Shown: in pieces, positions 10,789 through 17,744 of the stretch | Position numbering within the stretch: position 1 is the stretch's first letter | Layout: each line of letters starts with the position of its first letter | Origin: Shewanella basaltis | GTDB lineage: Bacteria > Pseudomonadota > Gammaproteobacteria > Enterobacterales > Shewanellaceae | Length of the DNA: 64,000 bases | Direction of reading: 5' to 3' | NCBI RefSeq assembly: GCF_023283885.1 | Contig: NZ_JAKILA010000018.1 | Span: 42,213 to 106,212 of the forward strand | Program-made: the position numbers and the translations under genes | The notes under the pieces: generated by a model | Databases searched by the model: none | The model's input: the letters and a program-made list of their open reading frames with translations, nothing else | Told to the model about the DNA's origin: nothing

Positions 10789-11661
10789 CTAGGGTTTGTC
10801 GAGTTGTTGCCTTAGCTTGGTAATTTCAGCAAGCATCGCTTGTTGATTTTGCTCCATCTGTAATTGATTTTGCTGCATTTGCTCAAGCGCCGCTTCAAGT
10901 TTACTGTTGATCTGTTCTTTGTGGGCTTCTTTTGCATCTTGCTCTTCTTGACGTTCGGTTTCATCAGGGGCGACAAATACCGATGCCATATAACCAGATA
11001 TTACCCCGAAAAAGCTCACACCACTGACAATAACTAACCCACCAATCACATGACCTATGGTACTCACCGGATAAAAATCACCGTAACCGACAGTAGAAAT
11101 GGTCACTAATGCCCACCAAATAGCTTGTTCTGCTGTTTGAATATTGGCATTGGGCTCGGCACTTTCGACTAATAAAATCAATACCGAAGCCGTAGCAAGA
11201 ATGAGTACCATCGCCACGAGTAAGCTGGCTAATGTGGCTTGCTTGCGCTGACGAAGCAGGGGGAGTAGTAGTGAGCGACTCATGCGGATTAACCGGATCA
11301 CCCGTAAAATTTGAAATATCCGTGCAAATCGCAGTGCTTCAATTGCCGGAATGCTCGCGACAAAATCAATCCAATGATGACGTATGTAGTAGGATTTATT
11401 TCGTGCCTTGTATAAGCCATGAAAAAATTTGCTTAAAAAGATAATACAAATGCTGGTGTCGATATACATGAGCACTTTATTGGTTTCGGCATTTAAACGG
11501 CCAAAGGTAATGGTTAACACAATCACCACAGACACCAATGACAGTACCATCATGGCTAATTCAAATGGACTGGGACCATCGACGTTTTTAAGTGTCCAAC
11601 GTTTAGATTCAAACATGAAAGCCTGCTTTGATTCATTGTGAGTAAAGTATAACTTTATCAT
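10789..11661 (-). CDS. Voltage-gated potassium-type ion channel
   Basis: This is an inner-membrane ion transporter of 290 aa with six predicted membrane segments. The selectivity filter TVGYGD sits at residues 190-195, preceded by a pore helix. An S4-like arginine ladder (RFARIFQILRVIRLIRMSRS) lies at about 111-130. The soluble C-terminus after residue 235 is strongly charged and Gln-rich (QMQQNQLQMEQNQQ), a predicted coiled coil for tetramer assembly. The ATG at 11661 gives the full ORF; an internal ATG at 11616 with an AGG upstream is an alternative. It lies downstream of the PspA cluster but is separated from it by a terminator. Confidence 0.88.
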   Translation of the reverse strand: MIKLYFTHNESKQAFMFESKRWTLKNVDGPSPFELAMMVLSLVSVVIVLTITFGRLNAETNKVLMYIDTSICIIFLSKFFHGLYKARNKSYYIRHHWIDFVASIPAIEALRFARIFQILRVIRLIRMSRSLLLPLLRQRKQATLASLLVAMVLILATASVLILLVESAEPNANIQTAEQAIWWALVTISTVGYGDFYPVSTIGHVIGGLVIVSGVSFFGVISGYMASVFVAPDETERQEEQDAKEAHKEQINSKLEAALEQMQQNQLQMEQNQQAMLAEITKLRQQLDKP

Positions 11662-11663
11662 AA

Positions 11664-11699
11664 CAAAAAACGCACAAGAGGTGAGTCTAGTGCGTTGTT
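11664..11699 (-). terminator. Terminator ending the PspA-module operon
   Basis: Read on the minus strand, the stem AACGCAC-AGA / TCT-GTGCGTT is followed by TTTTTT. It lies between the small basic protein gene and the ion-channel gene, so the channel is probably a separate transcript. Confidence 0.7.
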
Positions 11700-11726
11700 T
11701 TTAAGCGATATAACACATAATGAATG

Positions 11727-12062
11727 TTAGGTAGATGATTTTTTATCGACAAAGTGTACTAAATCATCGAGCACCCGCTTTTTTATTTCTAACTGAGCGT
11801 CGCTGTCTAGGCCGTACTTTTGTGCTAATAGCACGTAGTCTTCGCCGCTGAGTGATACGGTTAAACGCGGTCGCTTAGGACGCTTAGATACGGATAGTCC
11901 TAGGATGGTACGTATTTGATCAGACGGACTTACGCCTTTATCTAATGCCGCTTTGCGGATGGAATATTGAAACTTTTCATCAAGATCAAAAGCCACTTGT
12001 GTGGCTTTTGCGGCTTGTTGGTTTTTAAGCCATTTGTCGGGTAACGGTTTACCTGAGCTCAT
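11727..12062 (-). CDS. Small basic protein, last gene of the PspA module
   Basis: I do not recognise a named family for this 111-aa protein. It is soluble and has a central stretch FDLDEKFQYSIRKAALDKG that resembles the helix region of ribbon-helix-helix or ParD-like proteins, followed by SPSDQIRTILGL and a basic segment KRPKRPRLTVSLS. An AGGAG lies 9 nt upstream of the ATG, and the gene begins 23 nt after the DUF2491 gene. The placement suggests a regulator or partner of the upstream genes; that is inference. It could be the protein that binds the nearby palindromes. Confidence 0.75.
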   Translation of the reverse strand: MSSGKPLPDKWLKNQQAAKATQVAFDLDEKFQYSIRKAALDKGVSPSDQIRTILGLSVSKRPKRPRLTVSLSGEDYVLLAQKYGLDSDAQLEIKKRVLDDLVHFVDKKSST

Positions 12063-12085
12063 AAGAAGGTTATCTCCTACTTGTT

Positions 12086-12739
12086 TCAGCTTGCTGGCCA
12101 GTATTCTCTAATGTCTGATAACGGACGATATAAGGTTAACATGACTTCAGTGTCGCCGCCTTCATATACTTCAATATCAATGGCATGAGAGTCTTGGTTG
12201 TTCACTAGGCTATAACTTTCAAAGCTTTCACCTCTATCACCATGTTCATCTTGTGGTGGGGTTAAGCCACGATAATCCTGGCGATGAAAATAACCAAATC
12301 CAGCAAATTCAACCTGATGGTATTCATCACTCAACCATTGACCAAACTCGGTTTCAAGTTCTGCAGAGAGTGGTAGAGGAGTGAGTACCGCGTTACCGGG
12401 TTCTTCAAAAACTTCAGCAAAAGCATCAAGGTCAAATAGGCGTTCAACCTCGGCGCGATTAATTTTAATTGAAATACTGAGGTAAGACTCATCTTCTTGA
12501 ATGTAAGATAAGTAAATTGCTGTGCCAGAATGGCCACGTAATAAAAATTCGCAAAGCTGCGAGCGCTGATATTCATAAGTATGAATGGCTTCAACCTTGA
12601 GCTGTTGCCCACGCAGCAGCGCGGGCAAAGCAAAACTGTCATCAAGGGTTAACATATCACCCTTGAGCAGTTTATTAGGATGGTCAAGCTGGCGCTTCGG
12701 GGCTTCTTTTTTGCCAAAAAGGCCGCTAAGAAATCCCAT
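12086..12739 (-). CDS. DUF2491 family protein (YjfK-like)
   Basis: The 217-aa soluble acidic protein begins MGFLSGLFGKKEAPKRQLDH, like the YjfK/DUF2491 proteins that accompany a PspA homologue in yjfIJKL-type operons. Its biochemical role is unknown. Aromatic pairs, charged strands and the C-terminal VMLTLYRPLSDIREYWPAS suggest a beta-rich globular domain. The gene starts 5 nt after the PspA-family gene, so the two are very probably translationally coupled. The family assignment rests on context plus sequence style. Confidence 0.8.
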   Translation of the reverse strand: MGFLSGLFGKKEAPKRQLDHPNKLLKGDMLTLDDSFALPALLRGQQLKVEAIHTYEYQRSQLCEFLLRGHSGTAIYLSYIQEDESYLSISIKINRAEVERLFDLDAFAEVFEEPGNAVLTPLPLSAELETEFGQWLSDEYHQVEFAGFGYFHRQDYRGLTPPQDEHGDRGESFESYSLVNNQDSHAIDIEVYEGGDTEVMLTLYRPLSDIREYWPAS

Positions 12740-12744
12740 ATTGG

Positions 12745-13434
12745 TTAACCTTTGCGCGCTTTGATGCGATCTAATACCGCATTAGCGTTAGACTTTTGCT
12801 CGCCAATTCCGGCCTCAGCCAGTTTAGCATGCAATGACTTGTCGCTGTTTTCTTCAGCTAGGGTTTCTGCTGCTTTTAAGCGGTCATCAAACTGCTGCTG
12901 ACGGGCTTTAATGCGCTCTAAAGAGTCTTTAGCATTAAGCAGTTTTGAGTTGCTCGATGCAAACGAATCAGTAATCGTTGCCGTGGCTTTTTGTACGCTT
13001 TCAGTGGTTTTAACCATGGTTAATTGGCGTTGATAATCGGACAATTGACGCTCGGTTTTTTTCACTAAATCTTTTAAGCGTACCGCATGTGAGCTAAAGC
13101 TGTCGTTAGCGGTTTGTTGTTCAGCTAACTCTTCGTCAAGCTGAGCAATTTTTTCAGCAACTTCAATGGCTAATGCCTCGTTGCCTTTGTCTAATGCTTG
13201 AGTTGCATAACCTTCGTGTTCAGCAATGCTGCGCTTTAAACGATCGATTTCACGGCTCGCTTGCATTTCTTTGGCCATGACGTCAGTTAATTCACGCTTA
13301 GCTTTGGTTAAATGCTTTTCTGCATCACGAATTTCTTGTTCAAAAATACGAGTTGAGTTGGCGTCAACGATAGTTTGGCCAACCTCAGTTGCACCACCAC
13401 GAAACGCTGTAAGAATCTTGTTTAGAATGCCCAT
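12745..13434 (-). CDS. PspA/IM30 family protein (YjfJ-like)
   Basis: The 229-aa protein is almost wholly helical. It begins MGILNKILTAFRGGATEVGQ, a short amphipathic helix typical of PspA/IM30 membrane binding, and continues as long coiled coils (RELTDVMAKEMQASREIDRL). The family forms rods or rings on stressed inner membranes. This is the YjfJ branch, not the PspABC operon: no pspF, pspB or pspC is seen. AAGGAG lies 6 nt before the ATG, and the gap to the upstream DUF2170 gene is 10 nt. Confidence 0.9.
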   Translation of the reverse strand: MGILNKILTAFRGGATEVGQTIVDANSTRIFEQEIRDAEKHLTKAKRELTDVMAKEMQASREIDRLKRSIAEHEGYATQALDKGNEALAIEVAEKIAQLDEELAEQQTANDSFSSHAVRLKDLVKKTERQLSDYQRQLTMVKTTESVQKATATITDSFASSNSKLLNAKDSLERIKARQQQFDDRLKAAETLAEENSDKSLHAKLAEAGIGEQKSNANAVLDRIKARKG

Positions 13435-13444
13435 AGTTGGCTCC

Positions 13445-13858
13445 TTAGTTTAAAAATTCGACGAGTTCGTCGATGACTTCCAGACAGTTGTCTGACAGTA
13501 CTGCTAATTCTTGTTCAATTTCAATCATGCTTGATTGCACTGACAATGCCCCGTAAACCACGTATTTATCATCAATTTTTGCAAATGAAGATAATGGCAT
13601 TGGAATGTTGAGCTCTAACATGGTCTCAAACATTTCTGCGCGGCGAGCTTGGTTGACTTCGTTTTCGCCCCATAAATAACTGATACACAATATTTGGTTG
13701 TCAGTTACTGATACAAACACCGGAATTTCTTCACGGCCAACAACATTAACTTGTAACACTTCCACATCACCATCAATGGGATAACAGTCGAACTGAAAAC
13801 CTGTTTGGCTTTGGTCGCACAGTCCGTTTAGGTGACTCGCAATTGTATGTATGTTCAT
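13445..13858 (-). CDS. DUF2170 family protein (YjfI-like)
   Basis: The protein has 137 aa from the ATG at 13858, which has AAGGA 6 nt upstream. A longer reading frame to 13921 would run through the promoter palindromes and is rejected. It is acidic and soluble (VDLL-type C-terminus CLEVIDELVEFLN). YjfI/DUF2170 genes precede the PspA homologue in yjfIJK operons, which is the arrangement here. The function is unknown. It is the first gene of the unit driven by the palindrome-flanked promoter at 13871-13921. Confidence 0.82.
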   Translation of the reverse strand: MNIHTIASHLNGLCDQSQTGFQFDCYPIDGDVEVLQVNVVGREEIPVFVSVTDNQILCISYLWGENEVNQARRAEMFETMLELNIPMPLSSFAKIDDKYVVYGALSVQSSMIEIEQELAVLSDNCLEVIDELVEFLN

Positions 13859-13870
13859 ATTCGTCCTTAA

Positions 13871-13921
13871 TTGACATATTATGTCTGTGAGTAAAGATAG
13901 CATCCAGACATAATATGTCAA
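13871..13921 (-). promoter_or_regulatory. Promoter with paired palindromic operators, DUF2170-PspA unit
   Basis: Two perfect inverted copies of TTGACATATTATGTCTG (13871-13887 and 13905-13921, the second read on the minus strand) enclose the promoter. Each holds the palindrome GACATAWTATGTC (13872-13884 and 13907-13919). Reading toward DUF2170, TTGACA (13921-13916) serves as -35 and, after 16 nt, TATCTT (13899-13894) as -10, preceded by TGC, an extended -10. One operator thus covers -35 and the other lies just after the expected start site, a layout typical of repression. Confidence 0.8.
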
Positions 13922-13937
13922 GCGCTATCTGATCCAA

Positions 13938-15695
13938 TTAAAAAAGATTAATTACTTCGTTTTCTGACCAGGCTGCTAAATGGTAGTGATATAACTGTAA
14001 TGAACCAATTTCGTTGACCTTAATCTTATCGATGTCGTCGTAAAAATGTTTTGGAAACTCAAACGATGCATGAATAAGTCCTGGTGTTAACCAATCTTCA
14101 GGTACCGGAATGTCAGTGAGGGCAGCTAAGCGTTGCTGCGGATTTTTGCCCATTTTACTGCCAATACTCCAGCCCCATTCACCAAAGCTTGGTACATTAT
14201 GGTGATACTGTTTAACGTTAAATCCAGCCGCGCTGAGGGTTTTGCCTACCGAAATAAAAGCATTAGGTGCATGATAAGGCGAGGTTGATTGCACCGTGAT
14301 GACGCCGTCTGCGTTGAGTAATTCATTGAGCTTTCGGTAAAACAAATCAGAGTAGAGTTTATTTAAATCTGGGTGACTTGGATCGGGCAGGTCAACAATA
14401 ATGGCATCAAATAACTGGCCATTACTGAGTAGTTTATCCACGCCATTAAAGGCATCGTCGACCATTAAGGTTAAACGAGGATCGTTGAGCGCATCACCAT
14501 TAAGCGCTAATAAGGCATTACTGAGATCTGTTGGCATGTCAGCGGGTGGATGTTTAAATAATGACAATAAGTCTTGGTCTAAATCCATTAGGGTGACTTC
14601 TTTAGGTTGCCATTTGAGCACCTGTTTAAGCCCAAGGCCGTCGCCACCACCGATAATTAACACCTTGTCGTGCCGGGCACTGGCTGCCAAGGTTGGGTGT
14701 ACCAGAAAGCTATGATAGATATGTTCATCGCTGCTGGAAAACTGTAAACGGCCATTAATGTACAAGTTGTACACGGGAGCCAGGCCCCCGCCGCGAAGGC
14801 GTTCGGTAAAGTTTAGTTGTTGAAAACGAGTGGCTTTAGCGTAGACCACTTTGTCTTTATACAGCAGATTATTAAAGTGTTGTTCCCAGCTTGGGCCCTT
14901 TACTGCCAACAAACCAATGATCACGCTGGCAACGATGTGACCAACTAATAATAATTTTACATGGCGAATTTGCGACCAAAAGCGCCAAATAAACGCAAGC
15001 CCTGCTAATAGGTTTACGCTGGCAGTTAATGCCGCCGCTAATTGGATATCAATTGCCAGCATAAAAGCGACCCAAATGGCCGCACCCACACCAGCACCAA
15101 TATAATCGGCACCATAAATGGTGCCAGCATTGTGCAGCAAATGTGCGTCAGATAACGACTGACGTACACGGGCAATGAGTGGGATTTCCATACCAATCAT
15201 TAACCCAAGTAACACGCCCCAAGCATAAGGTAAATACTCGCTTAAGGTTTGTAAACTGGCAATAAAACCGCCATTAGGTAAATGATCTGAGGGTAAGCCA
15301 AGGGTATTGGCAATGGTAAGTGGTAATTGCTGACCAAAACCAATCACAGCTGCGGTAATGATAATGGCAAATGAGCCACACAAGGCAACGGTGAGCTCGA
15401 GCATGGCAAAGCCGGTAAAGGCGCATTTTATTTTACGTGCCGCAAACGCGCCCATCCCCATCGACACAATCATCAAGCCAATCATGGTGTAAATGGCGGC
15501 TTCTAGCGCGCCTAAAATACGCCCAGCGTAGTGTGACAATAGGTATTCGTAAATAAGGCCACATCCCGCTAGTGCCGCCATAATACCCAGTAATAAGGCA
15601 TCATCAAACCTGGAAACATGGCGAGATACAGCAGGGCTTTGCTCTTTGCCCCCTGTTATGATTTGGGGGCTAGGGTCAAGCAAAGGGGTTGTCAT
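13938..15695 (-). CDS. Membrane-anchored spermidine synthase-like aminopropyltransferase
   Basis: The protein has 585 aa. The first ~270 residues contain about seven or eight hydrophobic segments (for example AALAGCGLIYEYLL, TMIGLMIVSMGMGAF). The remainder is a spermidine-synthase-type Rossmann domain with LIIGGGDGLGLKQVLKW near residue 345, the acidic VTLMDLDQDLLSL, and DAIIVDLPDPSHPDLNKLYS, equivalent to the catalytic Asp-containing motif. It probably transfers an aminopropyl or related group from decarboxylated SAM at the membrane; the acceptor is unknown. It starts 3 nt after the DUF350 gene. Confidence 0.87.
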   Translation of the reverse strand: MTTPLLDPSPQIITGGKEQSPAVSRHVSRFDDALLLGIMAALAGCGLIYEYLLSHYAGRILGALEAAIYTMIGLMIVSMGMGAFAARKIKCAFTGFAMLELTVALCGSFAIIITAAVIGFGQQLPLTIANTLGLPSDHLPNGGFIASLQTLSEYLPYAWGVLLGLMIGMEIPLIARVRQSLSDAHLLHNAGTIYGADYIGAGVGAAIWVAFMLAIDIQLAAALTASVNLLAGLAFIWRFWSQIRHVKLLLVGHIVASVIIGLLAVKGPSWEQHFNNLLYKDKVVYAKATRFQQLNFTERLRGGGLAPVYNLYINGRLQFSSSDEHIYHSFLVHPTLAASARHDKVLIIGGGDGLGLKQVLKWQPKEVTLMDLDQDLLSLFKHPPADMPTDLSNALLALNGDALNDPRLTLMVDDAFNGVDKLLSNGQLFDAIIVDLPDPSHPDLNKLYSDLFYRKLNELLNADGVITVQSTSPYHAPNAFISVGKTLSAAGFNVKQYHHNVPSFGEWGWSIGSKMGKNPQQRLAALTDIPVPEDWLTPGLIHASFEFPKHFYDDIDKIKVNEIGSLQLYHYHLAAWSENEVINLF

Positions 15696-15698
15696 AGA

Positions 15699-16598
15699 TT
15701 ACGCCATTAACGCCGTTAAAATAAATGCGACAGCAATACTAATGGCCATTTCGACCGCGGCGATGCCGATGTTGTGCTGCTTTTCAACTTCTTCAGCTAA
15801 GTTAATCCCGGCTAATACTAGCTTTTTAACAAGTGCAATGAGTAACGACAAGGCAACGAGCATAATTAACGAGAACACAAACCAGCCAATAATATTGGTA
15901 ACGTAAGCTGTGGGTTGGTAAATAATAAAGTGGCTTGCAGCATTAAAACTTAATGCCATGGCGATCATGTAACCGCTGTGACGAAGTGCTAAGGCGGTTT
16001 GACCTTGTGCTAAGGCCTGTTGCATTGAGGCATTTTGATTGCGTTTGGCATAACGTCTTTCACGTAAACGTGTTAGCAGCACTAACATGAGTTGTGAGAT
16101 TAAAAATGCGCTAAAAATCGCAATAAAGGTGTTTACGGTGATGTCTTCTGCCCACATCAATACGGCGCGAATAATAATGGCAGTCGCAATAGCGGCTGCG
16201 GCATCAACCACGGCAACCGAGACGTTTCCTTTTAAAATTTCGGTATTTTTGGCAAATTCGTTTAAGGCGATTTTGTCATGTAAAAAACGCCCTAGTTTAA
16301 TGAGTACTAATCCAAAAAAACCATAAGCGGACATGCCAATTGCTTCAGTTAAGTATGAGGGCGCGGCTTCACCGGTAATGGCGCCTGTTAGTACAATACC
16401 TAGCGCGGCAACCGCGCCAGCAGTGCTAATACCAAAGGCAAAATTGTCGCGTTCTGCCAGTTCTGCACTGCTATTAACTTTAATGCTCCAACCTTGCAAA
16501 TAACGCATTAGCGCCAACAACACAATCGCGATAGTTAAGTCGATTGCTAAAATGATCGCCAGAGGTTGTGTTAAGCCATATTCTTGAAAAAATGTCAT
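15699..16598 (-). CDS. DUF350 integral membrane protein (YjfL-like)
   Basis: The 299-aa protein has about eight membrane segments arranged as two similar halves; each half ends in a GhsxxAAxEAAISIAVAF-like helix (LAEEVEKQHNIGIAAVEMAI near the C-terminus). DUF350/YjfL proteins accompany PspA-like proteins in yjfIJKL operons and are of unknown function. AAGGA lies 6 nt upstream of the ATG. The gene sits between the lipoprotein and the aminopropyltransferase with gaps of 13 and 3 nt, so it is within one operon. Confidence 0.85.
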   Translation of the reverse strand: MTFFQEYGLTQPLAIILAIDLTIAIVLLALMRYLQGWSIKVNSSAELAERDNFAFGISTAGAVAALGIVLTGAITGEAAPSYLTEAIGMSAYGFFGLVLIKLGRFLHDKIALNEFAKNTEILKGNVSVAVVDAAAAIATAIIIRAVLMWAEDITVNTFIAIFSAFLISQLMLVLLTRLRERRYAKRNQNASMQQALAQGQTALALRHSGYMIAMALSFNAASHFIIYQPTAYVTNIIGWFVFSLIMLVALSLLIALVKKLVLAGINLAEEVEKQHNIGIAAVEMAISIAVAFILTALMA

Positions 16599-16611
16599 GG
16601 TGAGTCCTTAC

Positions 16612-17580
16612 CTATTTACCACGGCTAACACCGCGACTAGTGCGGCTGCTTGAGTTGCGAAAACTGCTGTCTTTAGAATAATTTGAACGAAACTTGCTGC
16701 CAGAGCTTGCCGTGCGAGTTGTGCTACTGGGTTTTGGTGCACTTGTGCTTTGACGTGACAAGGCGCTAGAGCCTTGGCGTGTTTTTGCATAAGGGCTGTC
16801 GAAGCGTTTGCCTTGGCTGTCAAAGCGTTTTTTGGTTTGTTCAAATGTTTTGGCTTGTGAAGTGGCCTGTTTTGGTGAGGTATAACGATAACGGCCTACG
16901 TCGTTATAGTAACTGTAACCACGTCGGCTCGACCAATTGTCGTAATATATTGGGCGGGTAAAATTAGAAAACATCGCATACATACCGTACCAAGCCCAAA
17001 AAGACATGCCATTTGAGCCCGTTTGCCAACTACCGTAGGCTGGGTTTCCTACAAGTTGGCTACCAGGTTCAGTACCGTCAGTACCGTTTGCTAAGGCTTC
17101 TGCTTCACGGCTAATGGCATTAACGCGTGCCAATTGGCCTTTAGACATGTCGGCAACCACGTTAACTGGGTCCGATAGCATGTCGTTAAATAAGCTCGGA
17201 TCCGCAGCTTGGTAAATATTTTGCGCTTCGGCCAATTGTTGGTCTAAGTCAACAAAGTTGGCACTGTTACTTAAGTCTTTAAACCGGCGCGTTAATGACT
17301 GAAACATTGGTCCATCTGTGCCTGCGTCTTTGGCGAGCTCGTCAAGTAAAGGGCGTAAGTCAGGTTGGCTTTTCGCTAAAATACTGGTGTATTGCTTGAG
17401 TAAATTGGCATTGCGTAATTGATTATCATCAAGCGAAGTTGATAGTAAATCAAGACGCTGCTGCGTCAATTGCTGGTACTTAGCAATTTGCTCCGGCCTG
17501 TCATCGCCACAAGCACTTAAGGCAAGCGCAACAATCATGACGGTTATCAATGTGAGTACACGGGGGAGGTGACCTACCAT
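16612..17580 (-). CDS. Putative lipoprotein heading the DUF350/aminopropyltransferase operon
   Basis: I recognise no named family. From the ATG at 17580 (TGGAG 7 nt upstream; the ATG at 17607 gives a worse signal peptide) the protein has 322 aa. It has a lipoprotein signal with lipobox LSAC and Cys24 followed by Gly-Asp-Asp, which would direct it to the inner membrane if the +2 Asp rule applies only to position 2. Residues 25-165 are helical. A Tyr/Trp-rich segment (SFWAWYGMYAMFSNF) and a Ser/Arg/Lys-rich tail (SSSRTSRGVSRGK) follow. It is probably an envelope protein working with the downstream membrane enzymes. Confidence 0.8.
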   Translation of the reverse strand: MVGHLPRVLTLITVMIVALALSACGDDRPEQIAKYQQLTQQRLDLLSTSLDDNQLRNANLLKQYTSILAKSQPDLRPLLDELAKDAGTDGPMFQSLTRRFKDLSNSANFVDLDQQLAEAQNIYQAADPSLFNDMLSDPVNVVADMSKGQLARVNAISREAEALANGTDGTEPGSQLVGNPAYGSWQTGSNGMSFWAWYGMYAMFSNFTRPIYYDNWSSRRGYSYYNDVGRYRYTSPKQATSQAKTFEQTKKRFDSQGKRFDSPYAKTRQGSSALSRQSTSAPKPSSTTRTASSGSKFRSNYSKDSSFRNSSSRTSRGVSRGK

Positions 17581-17684
17581 GTTTTCTCCAAAATGTAGAT
17601 TTTTCATGTGCTAATTCAATATGACACAGGTTATAGTAATCTTGATGTCAATGATATTAATCTGCATCAATAGACTGATCATTA

Positions 17685-17713
17685 GATATAGCATTCACGA
17701 CATAATATGTCCA
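17685..17713 (-). promoter_or_regulatory. Promoter with palindromic operator upstream of the lipoprotein gene
   Basis: The palindrome GACATAATATGTC (17699-17711) overlaps a -35-like TGGACA (17713-17708, minus strand). After 17 nt comes TATATC (17690-17685) preceded by TGC, an extended -10. The palindrome, its spacing and the TGCTAT match the promoter at 13871-13921. It could also lie in the glnE upstream region, but the -10 faces the lipoprotein gene. Confidence 0.7.
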
Positions 17714-17744
17714 ACATTCATTTTCTTTAGGGATATTTATTGCC

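Noticed and set aside
12331..12645. 104-codon minus-strand frame inside the DUF2491 gene
   Set aside because: It overlaps the real gene in another frame, has an unlikely composition and no ribosome binding site.
16608..16844. 78-codon Ala/Lys-rich minus-strand frame
   Set aside because: It is an alternative frame of the Ser/Arg-rich lipoprotein tail; the composition follows from that.
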